DNA of 62,941 nt from Rhizobium sp. Q54 (GTDB lineage Bacteria; Pseudomonadota; Alphaproteobacteria; Reyranellales; Reyranellaceae): positions 1 to 62,941 of the forward strand of contig CAMDOT010000007.1 of assembly GCA_945903635.1 (NCBI GenBank), given 5' to 3'. A program made the position numbers and the translations under genes. How positions within the stretch are numbered: the stretch's first letter is position 1; the number at the start of each line of letters is the position of its first letter. Positions 34,986 to 43,268 of this stretch are shown in pieces. The notes below the pieces were generated by a model. The model did not search any database, was not told the origin of the DNA, and saw only the letters and a list, made by a program, of their open reading frames with translations.

Positions 34986-35473
34986 GAGGGAATCACTTCC
35001 TCGCCGCGCAGCAGCGCCACGATGTGTTCGAGCGAGAAGAGCGCGATCAGGATGCCTGCGATCACCAACGGGATGTGGTTGAAACCCTCGGACAGACCCA
35101 GCGTCGGGATCTTGTAGGACATCACCGACTCGGCCAGCACGCCGCCGTTCCACGCCATGATGAGGCCGAACGTGCCGACCAGGAAATGGATCACGATCTC
35201 GAGTTTCAGGCGCAGCGCCTCGGGCGCCAGGATCAGCAGCGATTCGAGCCCGATGTGGCCCGCGTCGCGCACGCCAACCGCGGCGCCCAGCATCGTGACG
35301 TACAGGATCAGCACCAGCGCCGTGCTTTCAGCCCAGATCGGCGTGTCGTTCAGCACGTAGCGGCCGAACACTTGTAGGGCGACCACGGTGACGATGCCCA
35401 TCAGGCCCGTCACCGCGGCATACATGCACCAACGCGACACCGTCGCATTGAACGCCGTCAACGCATTGAACAT
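34976..35473 (-). CDS. TRAP transporter small permease (DctQ)
   Basis: This 165-residue four-span protein has the family centre YVLNDTPIWAESTALVLILYV, with the conserved tryptophan-alanine-glutamate, then GAAVGVRDAGHIGLE. It pairs with the large permease. It starts 16 nt after the binding-protein stop codon and overlaps the large permease. Confidence 0.92.
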   Translation of the reverse strand: MFNALTAFNATVSRWCMYAAVTGLMGIVTVVALQVFGRYVLNDTPIWAESTALVLILYVTMLGAAVGVRDAGHIGLESLLILAPEALRLKLEIVIHFLVGTFGLIMAWNGGVLAESVMSYKIPTLGLSEGFNHIPLVIAGILIALFSLEHIVALLRGEEVIPSWH

Positions 35474-35489
35474 GACGGGTCGTCGGCCC

Positions 35490-36458
35490 TTATGGAGTGG
35501 CCTGGATGCGCTTCACGAGGTCCTGCAGCTTCGGATCCGCCGCGAACTTGGCGTAGACCGGCGCCATGGCGTCGGAGAACGACTTCTTGTCGACGTCGGA
35601 GATGACCTGCGAGCCTGCAGCTTCCACCGTCTTGCGCGCCGAGGCTTCGCGCTCGTCCCACAGCTTGCGCATGTAGGGCACCGATTCCTTGGCGGCGGTG
35701 CGGATGATCGCCTGGTCCTCCTTGGAGAGCCCGTCCCAGACCTTCTTGGAGAAGACCAGGACTTCCGGCGCCATCGAATGCTCGGTCAAGCTATAGATCT
35801 TGGCGGCTTCGTAATGGCGCGAGGATTCGTAGGACGGCCAGTTGTTTTCGGCCGCGTCGACCACCCCAGTCTTGAGTGCGGTATAGACCTCGGCATAGGG
35901 CAGCGGCGTCGCATTGGCGCCGATCGCCTGCATCATCGCCACCCACATGTCGGACTGCTGCACGCGGATCTTCATGCCCTTGGTGTCGGCCACGTTCCGG
36001 ATCGCCTTCTTGCCGGAATAGAAGGAGCGCGAGCCCGAATCGTAGAAGCAGAGGCCGATGAAGCCCTGGGCCTCCATGGCCGCCAGGATCTCGTCGCCGA
36101 TCGGCCCGTCGAGCACGCGGCGCATGTGCGCCGTCGACTTGAAGAGGAATGGCAGCGAGGGAACGATGGTGGCCGGCACAATGTTGTTGAACGGCGCCAC
36201 ATTGACCCGGACCATGTCGAGCGCGCCGATCTTGGTCTGCTCGATCGTGTCCTTTTCCGAGCCCAGCGTGCTTTGGCCGAACACCTTGATGGTGTTCTTG
36301 CCGCCGGTGCGTTCGCCGATCAGCTTGCCCATGTAGGCCACGGCCTGCACGGTCGGGTAGTCGAGGGGGTGAACGTCGGAGGAGCGGAATTCCTTGGCGC
36401 CGGCCGTGCCCGACACGAGCGCGGCGGCGAGTGCAATCAGAATCGTTGGAGCACGCAT
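35490..36458 (-). CDS. TRAP transporter substrate-binding protein (DctP)
   Basis: This 322-residue periplasmic binding protein has a signal peptide of about 21 residues ending in GTAGA. Family stretches are [20 protein letters not shown], the carboxylate-binding arginine region [11 protein letters not shown], and [20 protein letters not shown]. It captures the substrate for the DctQM pair. The gene diverges from a FadR-type regulator with a long palindrome between them. Confidence 0.92.
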   Translation of the reverse strand: MRAPTILIALAAALVSGTAGAKEFRSSDVHPLDYPTVQAVAYMGKLIGERTGGKNTIKVFGQSTLGSEKDTIEQTKIGALDMVRVNVAPFNNIVPATIVPSLPFLFKSTAHMRRVLDGPIGDEILAAMEAQGFIGLCFYDSGSRSFYSGKKAIRNVADTKGMKIRVQQSDMWVAMMQAIGANATPLPYAEVYTALKTGVVDAAENNWPSYESSRHYEAAKIYSLTEHSMAPEVLVFSKKVWDGLSKEDQAIIRTAAKESVPYMRKLWDEREASARKTVEAAGSQVISDVDKKSFSDAMAPVYAKFAADPKLQDLVKRIQATP

Positions 36459-36502
36459 CGTTTCTCCTTCCCGGTAGGTTGTCCTGATCCGCTTCGGGAC
36501 CT

Positions 36503-36527
36503 AATGAAGTTGTCTGACAACTTCATT
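36503..36527. promoter_or_regulatory. 25-bp perfect palindrome, likely FadR-family operator
   Basis: Arms AATGAAGTTGTC and GACAACTTCATT flank a central T with no mismatch. The core TTGTCTGACAA fits GntR/FadR operators (GT and AC a few bases apart). It lies 44 bp upstream of dctP and 19 bp before the regulator ATG, so it could control both directions. Confidence 0.8.
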
Positions 36528-36546
36528 GAAGCTACCATCGGGCTTG

Positions 36547-37266
36547 ATGACCGGCAAGCTGAAGACCAACAATCTCGTCGAACGCGTGATGACACGCTTG
36601 GGTGCCGACATCCGGGGCGGTCGACTGGGCCCCGGCGCGCGCCTGCCGACAGAGCAGGAACTGACGGCCAGCCTGGGTGTCAGCCGCACCGTCGTGCGCG
36701 AGGCGGTGGCGGCGTTGCGTGCCGACGGTCTGGTCGTGACGCGTCGTGGGTCGGGAGCCTATGTCGCCGACCCTGCCGCCAGCCCATTCCGCATCGCCGC
36801 GCCGCGCACGGCTGATCTCGGTGAGATTCTCGACGTGATGGAACTGCGCCTGGCGGTCGAGGTCGAGGCCGCAGCACTCGCGGCCGAGCGGGCGACCCGC
36901 AAGCAGATCGCGGCCATCCGAACGGCGCTGCGCGGCATCGATCGGGCGCTGCGCGGCGGTGACGGCGCGGTGGCGGAGGATTTCGCCTTCCACTGCGCCA
37001 TCGCTGAGGCCACGGGCAACAGCCAGTTCCCGCGTTTCCTCGCCTTCCTCGGCAACCACGTCATCCCGCGCCAGAGCGTGCGGCTTTCGGTGGACACGCC
37101 GGCCGAACGGCGCGCCTATCTCGAACGCATCCAGCACGAACACGGCCGCATCGTCGCCGGCATCTCCGGCGAGGACCCGGCCGAGGCACGCCGGGCGATG
37201 CACGAACACCTCACGCGTTCGCTCGAACGCTACAGAAATCTGGCAAGGAGAAGCGTCGATGGCTGA
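36547..37266 (+). CDS. FadR-subfamily GntR transcriptional regulator
   Basis: This 239-residue protein has an N-terminal winged helix (GARLPTEQELTASLGVSRTVVREAVAALRADGLVVTRRGSGAYV) and a C-terminal FCD helical ligand domain (ELRLAVEVEAAALAAERAT; DFAFHCAIAEATGN; MHEHLTRSLERY). The FCD histidines and Asp suggest a metal-assisted carboxylate ligand. The ATG at 36547 was chosen; a TTG at 36526 would start inside the operator. It probably represses the TRAP operon and its own operon with the dehydrogenase, whose start it overlaps by 8 bp. Confidence 0.9.
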   Translation: MTGKLKTNNLVERVMTRLGADIRGGRLGPGARLPTEQELTASLGVSRTVVREAVAALRADGLVVTRRGSGAYVADPAASPFRIAAPRTADLGEILDVMELRLAVEVEAAALAAERATRKQIAAIRTALRGIDRALRGGDGAVAEDFAFHCAIAEATGNSQFPRFLAFLGNHVIPRQSVRLSVDTPAERRAYLERIQHEHGRIVAGISGEDPAEARRAMHEHLTRSLERYRNLARRSVDG

Positions 37267-38092
37267 CGGTGACGACAAGAACCGCAAGATCGTGTTCACC
37301 GGCGCATCGGGTGGAATCGGCACCATGACGCGCCCGCTGCTGGCCAAGCTCTATCCCGGCCTGGTTCTGAGCGATCGGGTGGAGCCCAAGGATCTGCAGC
37401 CTGGCGAGACATTCGTTGCCGCCGACCTCACTAAGCCCGAGGAAGTGGCGGCCGTCGTGCATGGTGCCCACAGCGTCATCCATCTCGGCGGTCATTCGGT
37501 CGAGGGCACATGGGACCAGATCCTGCAGGCCAACATCATCGGCTGTTACAACCTGTTCGAAGCGGCCCGCCAGGCCGGGGTGAAGCGGGTGATCTTCGCG
37601 TCGTCCAACCACGCCATCGGCTTTTATCCGCGCAAGCGTCGCATCGGCACCAACCTCACGGTGCGCCCCGACAGCCGCTACGGCGTCAGCAAGGTGTTCG
37701 GCGAAGGGCTGGGTTCGCTCTACTCGGACAAGCACGGCATCGCCGTGACCAGCCTGCGCATCGGCAATGTCGGCCCGACGCCGCTCGACGTCCGGCGCCT
37801 CTCGATCTGGATCTCGCCCCGCGACCTCGTGCAGCTCTTCCGCATCGGGCTCGAGCATCCCGATATCCGCTACGAGGTCTTCTATGGCGCGTCGGACAAT
37901 GCGGCGGGCTGGTGGGACAATTCCCGCGCGCAGCAGCTCGGCTACCGCCCGGCCGACAAGGCCGAGGATCACCGCGCCCACGCCGAGGCGGAGCAAGCAA
38001 AGATCGGGCCTGATCCGGTCGGCGACCTCTTCCAGGGCGGATCTTTCTGCTCGGCAGAGTTCACCAATGACGTGAAGCGCGCGGGCCCCTAG
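37259..38092 (+). CDS. NAD-dependent uronate dehydrogenase-like SDR
   Basis: This 277-residue extended SDR has TGASGGIG, VIHLGGHSVEGTWDQILQAN, IFASSNHAIGFYP and the catalytic YGVSK, then YGASDNAAGWWDNS. These stretches closely follow the Agrobacterium uronate dehydrogenase family, which oxidises glucuronate or galacturonate to the aldarolactone. It is encoded right after the FadR-type regulator (8-bp overlap) and near a TRAP transporter, a usual uronate-catabolic layout. No lactonase or dehydratase is present nearby, so another sugar acid is possible. Confidence 0.8.
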   Translation: MADGDDKNRKIVFTGASGGIGTMTRPLLAKLYPGLVLSDRVEPKDLQPGETFVAADLTKPEEVAAVVHGAHSVIHLGGHSVEGTWDQILQANIIGCYNLFEAARQAGVKRVIFASSNHAIGFYPRKRRIGTNLTVRPDSRYGVSKVFGEGLGSLYSDKHGIAVTSLRIGNVGPTPLDVRRLSIWISPRDLVQLFRIGLEHPDIRYEVFYGASDNAAGWWDNSRAQQLGYRPADKAEDHRAHAEAEQAKIGPDPVGDLFQGGSFCSAEFTNDVKRAGP

Positions 38093-38118
38093 GCTCTCTC
38101 CTGGTTTTTGGAGAGAGC
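38093..38118 (+). promoter_or_regulatory. hairpin covering the D-carbamoylase ribosome-binding site
   Basis: GCTCTCTCC (38093-38101) pairs perfectly with GGAGAGAGC (38110-38118) around the loop TGGTTTTT. The 3' arm is the Shine-Dalgarno of the next gene, 4 nt before its ATG at 38122. The 5' arm starts right after the dehydrogenase stop codon, so a ribosome ending there would open the stem. Confidence 0.75.
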
Positions 38119-38121
38119 GAG

Positions 38122-39057
38122 ATGAGCCGATTCCTGACCGTCGGGGCCGCCCAGATGGGCCCGATCCAGCGTAGCCACACGCGGCGCGATGTCGTGGAGC
38201 GCATGATCGCCCATCTGCGTGAAGCCAGGCGCATGGGCTGCGAGCTGGTCGTATTCCCCGAGCTCACGCTGACGACGTTCTTCCCGCGTTGGTGGATGCC
38301 GGATCAGGCGGAGATCGATTCCTTCTTCGAGAAGGAAATGCCGTCGAACGAGACGGCGCCGCTGTTCAATGAAGCCAAGGCGCTCGGTCTCGGCTTCTCG
38401 TTCGGCTATGCCGAGCTTGCCAATGAAGATGGCAAGCTACACCGCTTCAACACCTCGATCATCGTCGAGCGTGACGGCCGCGTCGCGAGCAAATACCGCA
38501 AGATCCACCTGCCGGGCCATGCCGAGCATGAGCCCGAGCGTCCATTCCAGCATCTCGAGAAGCGCTACTTCGAGGTCGGCAATCTCGGGTTCCCGGTGGT
38601 CAAGGCGTTCGGCGCCAACATGGGCATGTGCATCTGCAACGACCGCCGCTGGCCCGAGACCTATCGCGTGATGGGCCTCCAGAACGTCGAGATGGTGCTG
38701 CTGGGCTACAACACGCCGCTGCACAACGCGCCGTCGCCCGACCACGACGAGCATTCATGGTTCCACAACCAGCTCTCCATGCAGGCCGGCGCCTACCAGA
38801 ACGGTACCTGGGTGATTGGTGTCGCCAAAGGCGGCGCCGAGGAGGGCGTACCGTCGCTCGCCGACTCGATGATCGTGGCGCCGTCGGGCAAGGTGGTGGC
38901 GCGCGCCGCGGGCGACGGCGATGAGCTCGTGGTCCATCGTTGCGATCTCGATGCCGGCAAGAGCTACAAGACGACGACGTTCAACTTCGCCGTCCACCGC
39001 CAGCCCGATCAATATCGCCTGATCGTCGAACGCAAGGGCGCCGTCGATCCGACCTGA
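38122..39057 (+). CDS. N-carbamoyl-D-amino acid amidohydrolase (nitrilase superfamily)
   Basis: This 311-residue carbon-nitrogen hydrolase has catalytic Glu47 ([15 protein letters not shown]), Lys127 ([11 protein letters not shown]) and Cys172 ([17 protein letters not shown]). As I recall, these have the same numbering as in the Agrobacterium D-carbamoylase. [18 protein letters not shown] and [10 protein letters not shown] are other stretches shared with that enzyme. It cleaves N-carbamoyl-D-amino acids to the D-amino acid, CO2 and ammonia. The expected partner, a D-hydantoinase, is not in the window. Its Shine-Dalgarno GGAGAGAG is locked in a hairpin. Confidence 0.88.
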   Translation: MSRFLTVGAAQMGPIQRSHTRRDVVERMIAHLREARRMGCELVVFPELTLTTFFPRWWMPDQAEIDSFFEKEMPSNETAPLFNEAKALGLGFSFGYAELANEDGKLHRFNTSIIVERDGRVASKYRKIHLPGHAEHEPERPFQHLEKRYFEVGNLGFPVVKAFGANMGMCICNDRRWPETYRVMGLQNVEMVLLGYNTPLHNAPSPDHDEHSWFHNQLSMQAGAYQNGTWVIGVAKGGAEEGVPSLADSMIVAPSGKVVARAAGDGDELVVHRCDLDAGKSYKTTTFNFAVHRQPDQYRLIVERKGAVDPT

Positions 39058-39059
39058 GA

Positions 39060-39075
39060 GTTACGACGACGTAAC
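39060..39075 (+). promoter_or_regulatory. extra ACGA-loop hairpin upstream of the guanidine-II riboswitch
   Basis: GTTACG and CGTAAC pair perfectly around ACGA, starting 3 nt after the D-carbamoylase stop codon. The loop is the one conserved in guanidine-II hairpins. It lies 43 nt before the canonical pair. Confidence 0.6.
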
Positions 39076-39118
39076 GTCTTGCGCATCGCCGGCGATTTGC
39101 CTACCTGACCTTGCGCCC

Positions 39119-39180
39119 GGCGGGGACGACCCCGCCTTCAAGGGGCAAGTGTCGGGACGACCCGGCTTCTTGCGAAGGGT
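39119..39180 (+). promoter_or_regulatory. guanidine-II (mini-ykkC) riboswitch
   Basis: Two hairpins carry the diagnostic ACGA loops. P1 is GGCGGGG-ACGA-CCCCGCC at 39119-39136. P2 is GTCGGG-ACGA-CCCGGC at 39151-39166, with a 14-nt linker. Right after P2, CTTC can pair with GAAG of the gdx Shine-Dalgarno GAAGGG (39174-39179), giving a plausible translation switch. Guanidine-II RNAs bind guanidinium in each loop and turn on SMR exporters, which is the gene that follows. Confidence 0.9.
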
Positions 39181-39187
39181 GCGTTCC

Positions 39188-39508
39188 ATGGCATGGCTCA
39201 TTCTCCTGATCGCCGGTCTCTGCGAGATCGGTTGGGCGATAGGACTCAAGTATACCGAGGGCTTCACGCGTCTTACGCCATCGATTCTGACGGGCGGGGC
39301 GATGATCGTGAGCATTGTCCTGCTGGGGATTGCGCTAAAAACCCTGCCTGTCGGCACCGGCTACGCGGTCTGGACCGGCATTGGCGCCGTCGGTACCGCG
39401 ATCCTGGGCATCTTCCTGTTCGGCGAAGCGACCGACCTCCCGCGGCTGGCCTCGATCGGGTTGATCGTGGCCGGCATCATCGGCCTCAAGCTCACCAGCG
39501 CGGTCTAG
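39188..39508 (+). CDS. gdx: guanidinium exporter, SMR family (Gdx/SugE)
   Basis: This 106-residue four-span protein exports guanidinium in exchange for protons as a dual-topology dimer. The residues that define the Gdx subtype are present at the expected numbers: Gly10, Glu13 and Trp16 in [17 protein letters not shown], Ser42, Tyr59 and Trp62. The ATG 39188 was chosen over an upstream frame start because the family begins [10 protein letters not shown]. The riboswitch ends 8 nt before the start. It converges on the NTF2-like gene with a 4-bp overlap. Confidence 0.95.
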   Translation: MAWLILLIAGLCEIGWAIGLKYTEGFTRLTPSILTGGAMIVSIVLLGIALKTLPVGTGYAVWTGIGAVGTAILGIFLFGEATDLPRLASIGLIVAGIIGLKLTSAV

Positions 39509-39972
39509 ACAACCGCGCTCTTGGCGAACTTGCCGTAGCTCTGGTCCGGGGTGCCGCGGAACAGCGACATGTGGGTGTGGGTGGCCACGAACGGGTCACC
39601 CGCCGCCTTGCGGCCGAGCACGACCGTTGTGCGGCCGGGCCGGTCGAACTTGTCGCCATTGGGATGGAAGCCATCCGATTGCCACACGCCCATGCCGACG
39701 GCGGTCAGGCGGTCGGCCGACACGATCGCCTCGACCTTGGAAAGGTCGAAGCGGAATTCACGGATCGTGCCCCAGACGTTGCGCCACTGCTTCTGTTCGG
39801 CGAGTTCGCGGCCGTGCATGAAGTCGGTGAAGGTGCCGAAGGCGATCATGTCGTCGGCGAAGATCGGCCGTGCTCCCTCATAGTCGACGGCGCGGCAATG
39901 CTTCGACAGCGTGTCGAACCAGGTCCGCACAGCGGCGAGGTCGTCGGGATTGACAGACAAGCGAAGCTTCAT
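39505..39972 (-). CDS. NTF2/SnoaL-like fold protein
   Basis: This 155-residue protein has the cone-shaped alpha+beta pattern of SnoaL/DUF4440 proteins: [33 protein letters not shown], then [19 protein letters not shown] and [14 protein letters not shown]. Such proteins are steroid-isomerase-like enzymes or binding proteins and no catalytic set can be named. It stands alone; its 3' end meets gdx. Confidence 0.7.
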   Translation of the reverse strand: MKLRLSVNPDDLAAVRTWFDTLSKHCRAVDYEGARPIFADDMIAFGTFTDFMHGRELAEQKQWRNVWGTIREFRFDLSKVEAIVSADRLTAVGMGVWQSDGFHPNGDKFDRPGRTTVVLGRKAAGDPFVATHTHMSLFRGTPDQSYGKFAKSAVV

Positions 39973-40019
39973 TGCGACTCTCCTAGACGTTGCGACACCT
40001 GGGTTCGACTCGAGTCCAC

Positions 40020-40481
40020 TTAAGGTGATGCCAAGGAGCGCTCCATAATGATGGTGCGCTCTTCGCCGTGGTAACTGTCGCGCACGGCCTTGAAACCTAA
40101 CTTGGAATAGAAGTGCTCTGCGGTAATCGACGATGGGACTGCGAGTGCCTCCACGCCCATCTCGCGGGCGGCGCGCTCGACCTGGGCCATGAGAAGCCTG
40201 CCAACGCCTCGCCCCTGGACATCTGGTGCCACGAACACCGTTCGAACGACCTTTCCGTCCAAGCTGGCGGTCCCGACAATCCGGCCGCTTATCACGGCAA
40301 CGAAGACTTTTCGTTTGCCTATCAACTTCAGTACGTTAGCAGGGCTGAAGCTCTTCGCCAGCCGCTCGATGATGTCTTGCGAATAGTCCTTGGCGTTGGA
40401 TTCTCGGAGCGCTCGCAAGATCACCAAGCTCACATCTGCGGCGTCGTCCTCATGGACAGCCCGGATCACGCACTCCATCAC
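40020..40481 (-). CDS. GNAT family N-acetyltransferase
   Basis: This 153-residue protein has the acetyl-CoA pyrophosphate-binding motif VFVAPDVQGRGVGRLLM and the following HFYSKLGFK, both typical of the GNAT superfamily. The substrate is unknown. Two adjacent ATGs start the frame. Base composition is somewhat less GC-rich than its neighbours, which may reflect later arrival. Confidence 0.82.
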   Translation of the reverse strand: MMECVIRAVHEDDAADVSLVILRALRESNAKDYSQDIIERLAKSFSPANVLKLIGKRKVFVAVISGRIVGTASLDGKVVRTVFVAPDVQGRGVGRLLMAQVERAAREMGVEALAVPSSITAEHFYSKLGFKAVRDSYHGEERTIIMERSLASP

Positions 40482-40588
40482 CGCGCCTTCCCTGGATCAT
40501 TTCCGCCGAACGTCTGATCATCAGCCGATGACAACCAAGGCTACGATCACCTTCCGCCATTCTGCGATTTTAGGTGTGTCGCGTAAAT

Positions 40589-41419
40589 CTAAAGTCCGAA
40601 GCGCTGCCAGTGCAGGCGCTCTTCGATGGCGGCAAGGGTAGCTGGGCCTATGTCGCCCAGCTGGCTGGAAAAACCAAACCGGCTCAGCAGGCCGCGCCGC
40701 GGCCCGATCACGGGCAGACGTACTTTGGCGCCGTAGCGGGCCTGCAGGGTGGTGCGCAGCTCGCCCAGCCCGTCGGCCAGCCCGAGTTCGAGACCGCGCT
40801 TGCCGGTCCAGAACTCGCCGTTGAACAGCGCCGCCTCGTCGGCCTTCAGGAGCCGGCCGCGGCGCTGGCGGACCCAGTCCTTGAAGCCGTCGTGGATCTC
40901 GGCCTGCAGGCGCTTCAGGCGCTCTACGTCGTCGGGATTCTCAGGCCGGAACGGATCGAGCATCGCCTTGCGCTCGCCCGAGGTGTGCACGCGGCGTTCG
41001 ACGCCATAACGCGCAATCAGCTCCTGGAAGCCGAAGCTTGCGCTGATCACGCCGATCGAGCCCACGATCGAACTGGGATCGACGATGATCTCGTCGGCGG
41101 CACAGGCCAGCCAGTAGCCGCCCGAGGCCGCCACGTCCTCGACGAAGGCGATGACGGGGAGGCTTTTTTCCTGGGCGTGCAGGCGGATGCGCTGGGCGAT
41201 CAGCGCCGATTGGACCGGCGAGCCGCCGGGCGAGTTGATCGCCAGGGCGACTGCCTTGGCTCCGCGCATGTCGAAGGCGCGCTTGAGCAGCGGCGCCACC
41301 GAGTCGGCGGACAGGCTGCGGCCCGAGAGCGGGCCGCCTCCGGAGGCGATGACGCCGGACAGCCGGACGATCGGCACGACGGGGCTGCGGCTCAGGCGAC
41401 TTTTGATCCATCCAAACAT
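40589..41419 (-). CDS. S49 family serine peptidase (SppA/SohB-like)
   Basis: This 276-residue enzyme has the S49 fold: ALAINSPGGSPVQS (oxyanion region), FVEDVAASGGYWLACAADEI with the catalytic serine of ASGG, and IVGSIGVISASFGFQEL. The catalytic lysine is probably in the SGERKAMLDPF segment. The length fits the short bacterial form. No clear signal peptide, but the N-terminus FGWIKSRLSRSPVVPIVRLSGVI could be membrane-associated. It digests signal peptides or membrane proteins. The ATG before FGWIKSR was chosen; a TTG 36 nt upstream would overlap the methyltransferase gene. Confidence 0.87.
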   Translation of the reverse strand: MFGWIKSRLSRSPVVPIVRLSGVIASGGGPLSGRSLSADSVAPLLKRAFDMRGAKAVALAINSPGGSPVQSALIAQRIRLHAQEKSLPVIAFVEDVAASGGYWLACAADEIIVDPSSIVGSIGVISASFGFQELIARYGVERRVHTSGERKAMLDPFRPENPDDVERLKRLQAEIHDGFKDWVRQRRGRLLKADEAALFNGEFWTGKRGLELGLADGLGELRTTLQARYGAKVRLPVIGPRRGLLSRFGFSSQLGDIGPATLAAIEERLHWQRFGL

Positions 41420-41444
41420 GGTCGGCACTGTCGCGGCGGTCGGC

Positions 41445-42179
41445 TCAGAAGGCAAGCGGCTGGGCGTGACGCAGAATGGCCTCCGCCTCGTCGGTGTATC
41501 CGCCTTCCGGGCGGTGCAGAAGCAATGGCTGCGATTCGCACCGCGCGGCGGCGCCCAAGCGCGCGCGGACGAGCACGCGTGCGGCGGGCGGCAGGCGCTT
41601 CACCGTCACGTCGCCCCAGCCGAGGCGCATCAAGTGGCCGACGATCTCTTCGAGGCGATCGCTGCGATGAATGAGCGTCAGCGTGCCGGTCGGCTTCAGC
41701 GCGCCGGTTGCCACCGAAAGCCAGCGGGCGAGGTCGGCGCTGGTTTCGACCGTGGCTAGGGCCTTGCTGGGATCGGGCGATGGGTCGGCGACGGCGGCGG
41801 CGAGATAAGGCGGGTTGGTGGCGACGTGGTCGAAGGCGGCAAGGTCGGGCGGCAACGGCCCGGCGAGGTCATGGACGATCGTCCGCAGACGGTCCCCGGC
41901 GCTGTTGAGGGCGGCGTTGCGGGTGGCGAGGGCCGCCAGCTCGGGCTGCAGTTCGATGCCCAAGACAGTGCAATCCCGCACGCGCGCAGCAAGGCACAGG
42001 CCGACCGCGCCGACGCCGGCACCAAGGTCGAGGACATGCTGGCCCGACGTCGCGTCGATGGCGGCGGCCAGCAGCACCGCATCCACGGCGACACGATAAC
42101 CTCGTGCAGGCTGCAACAACCGGACGCGGCCGCCCAGCAGGCCATTTTCGGTCGGCACCATTTCCATGCTAGGGATCAT
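41445..42179 (-). CDS. TrmN6/YfiC-like tRNA1(Val) adenine N6-methyltransferase
   Basis: This 244-residue class I methyltransferase has the SAM motif VLDLGAGVGAVGLCLAAR and the amino-methylating motif TNPPYL. The N-terminus with LLQPARGYRVAVDAVLLAAA matches the family that methylates A37 of tRNA1(Val) or related substrates. It diverges from the polyprenyl synthase gene with 54 bp between the starts, and lies 25 nt upstream of the S49 peptidase gene. Two further ATGs follow within 18 nt, so the exact start is open. Confidence 0.82.
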   Translation of the reverse strand: MIPSMEMVPTENGLLGGRVRLLQPARGYRVAVDAVLLAAAIDATSGQHVLDLGAGVGAVGLCLAARVRDCTVLGIELQPELAALATRNAALNSAGDRLRTIVHDLAGPLPPDLAAFDHVATNPPYLAAAVADPSPDPSKALATVETSADLARWLSVATGALKPTGTLTLIHRSDRLEEIVGHLMRLGWGDVTVKRLPPAARVLVRARLGAAARCESQPLLLHRPEGGYTDEAEAILRHAQPLAF

Positions 42180-42233
42180 CTCACGACATCGTGTCGCAAC
42201 ATCAAGCTCAATTGGGCGACTATTCTCCCCATC

Positions 42234-43253
42234 ATGGCAACGGTCGTCTCCCTCGAAGGAAAGCGCAAGGCTCCCAGCCTCGAGCCGCTGCTGTCGCTGT
42301 GTGCCGACGATATGGTGCGCATCGACCGCGAAATCCTGGCGCGGATGCGCTCGCCTGTGGCGCTGATCCCCGAACTCGCCAACCATCTCGTGGGCGCCGG
42401 CGGCAAGAGGATGCGTCCCCTGCTGACGGTCGCGTCCGCCCGGCTTTGTGGCTACGCAAGCGACGACGATCGCCACATCAAGCTCGCGACCTGCGTGGAG
42501 TTCATCCATTCGGCGACGCTGCTGCATGACGACGTGGTCGATGTCAGCGCGCTGCGGCGCGGCAAGCCTTCGGCCAATTCGGTGTGGGGCGACAAGGCTT
42601 CGGTCCTGGTGGGCGATTTCCTCTTCACGCGCGCCTTCGAGCTGATGGTCGATGTCGGCTCGCTCGACATCCTGGGCGTGCTGTCGCGTGCCTCCTCGAC
42701 GATCGCCGAGGGCGAAGTGCTGCAGCTCGTGAGCCAGCGCGACACCAGCACGCCGGAAGCGACCTATCTCGAGGTCATCAAGGCCAAGACCGCCAAGCTG
42801 TTCGCGGCGGCGGCCGAGGTCGGGGCCATGATCGCCGGCCGCAACGGAGCGGAGCGCGTGGCGCTCGAAAGCTTCGGCATGAACCTCGGCATCGCCTTCC
42901 AGCTCGTCGACGATGCGCTGGACTATGTCGGTCGGCAAGCCGACCTGGGCAAGACCGTGGGCGACGACTTCCGCGAGGGCAAGATCACGCTGCCGGTCAT
43001 CCTGGCCTTCCTGCGCGGCGGCGTCGTCGATCGAGAATTCTGGAAACGGACCATCGAGAAGCTGGATCAGCGCGAGGGCGACCTCGAACACGCCCAGGCG
43101 CTGATGGAACGTCACCATTCGGTGGCCGATACGCTGGAGCGTGCCCGCCACTACGGCGCCATGGCGCGCGATGCGCTCGGCCTGTTTCCCGACACGCCGC
43201 TCAAGGCCGCGTTGCTCGAGGCCGTCGACTTCGCCATCGACCGGGCCCACTGA
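42234..43253 (+). CDS. polyprenyl diphosphate synthase (octa/decaprenyl type)
   Basis: This 339-residue trans-prenyltransferase has both aspartate-rich motifs, DDVVD at 99-103 and DDALD at 226-230, plus GGKRMRP for substrate binding. It makes the long side chain of ubiquinone. The divergent methyltransferase arrangement and 339-residue size are common for alphaproteobacterial IspB/DdsA enzymes. Chain length (C40, C45 or C50) cannot be read from sequence. Glycerol kinase follows 15 nt later. Confidence 0.92.
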   Translation: MATVVSLEGKRKAPSLEPLLSLCADDMVRIDREILARMRSPVALIPELANHLVGAGGKRMRPLLTVASARLCGYASDDDRHIKLATCVEFIHSATLLHDDVVDVSALRRGKPSANSVWGDKASVLVGDFLFTRAFELMVDVGSLDILGVLSRASSTIAEGEVLQLVSQRDTSTPEATYLEVIKAKTAKLFAAAAEVGAMIAGRNGAERVALESFGMNLGIAFQLVDDALDYVGRQADLGKTVGDDFREGKITLPVILAFLRGGVVDREFWKRTIEKLDQREGDLEHAQALMERHHSVADTLERARHYGAMARDALGLFPDTPLKAALLEAVDFAIDRAH

Positions 43254-43268
43254 ACCCTTTCGCACACG

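Noticed and set aside
39990..40022. tRNA T-arm-like GGGTTCGACTC near 40010
   Set aside because: The 3' side does not pair as a T-stem, and no acceptor, D or anticodon arms can be drawn around it.
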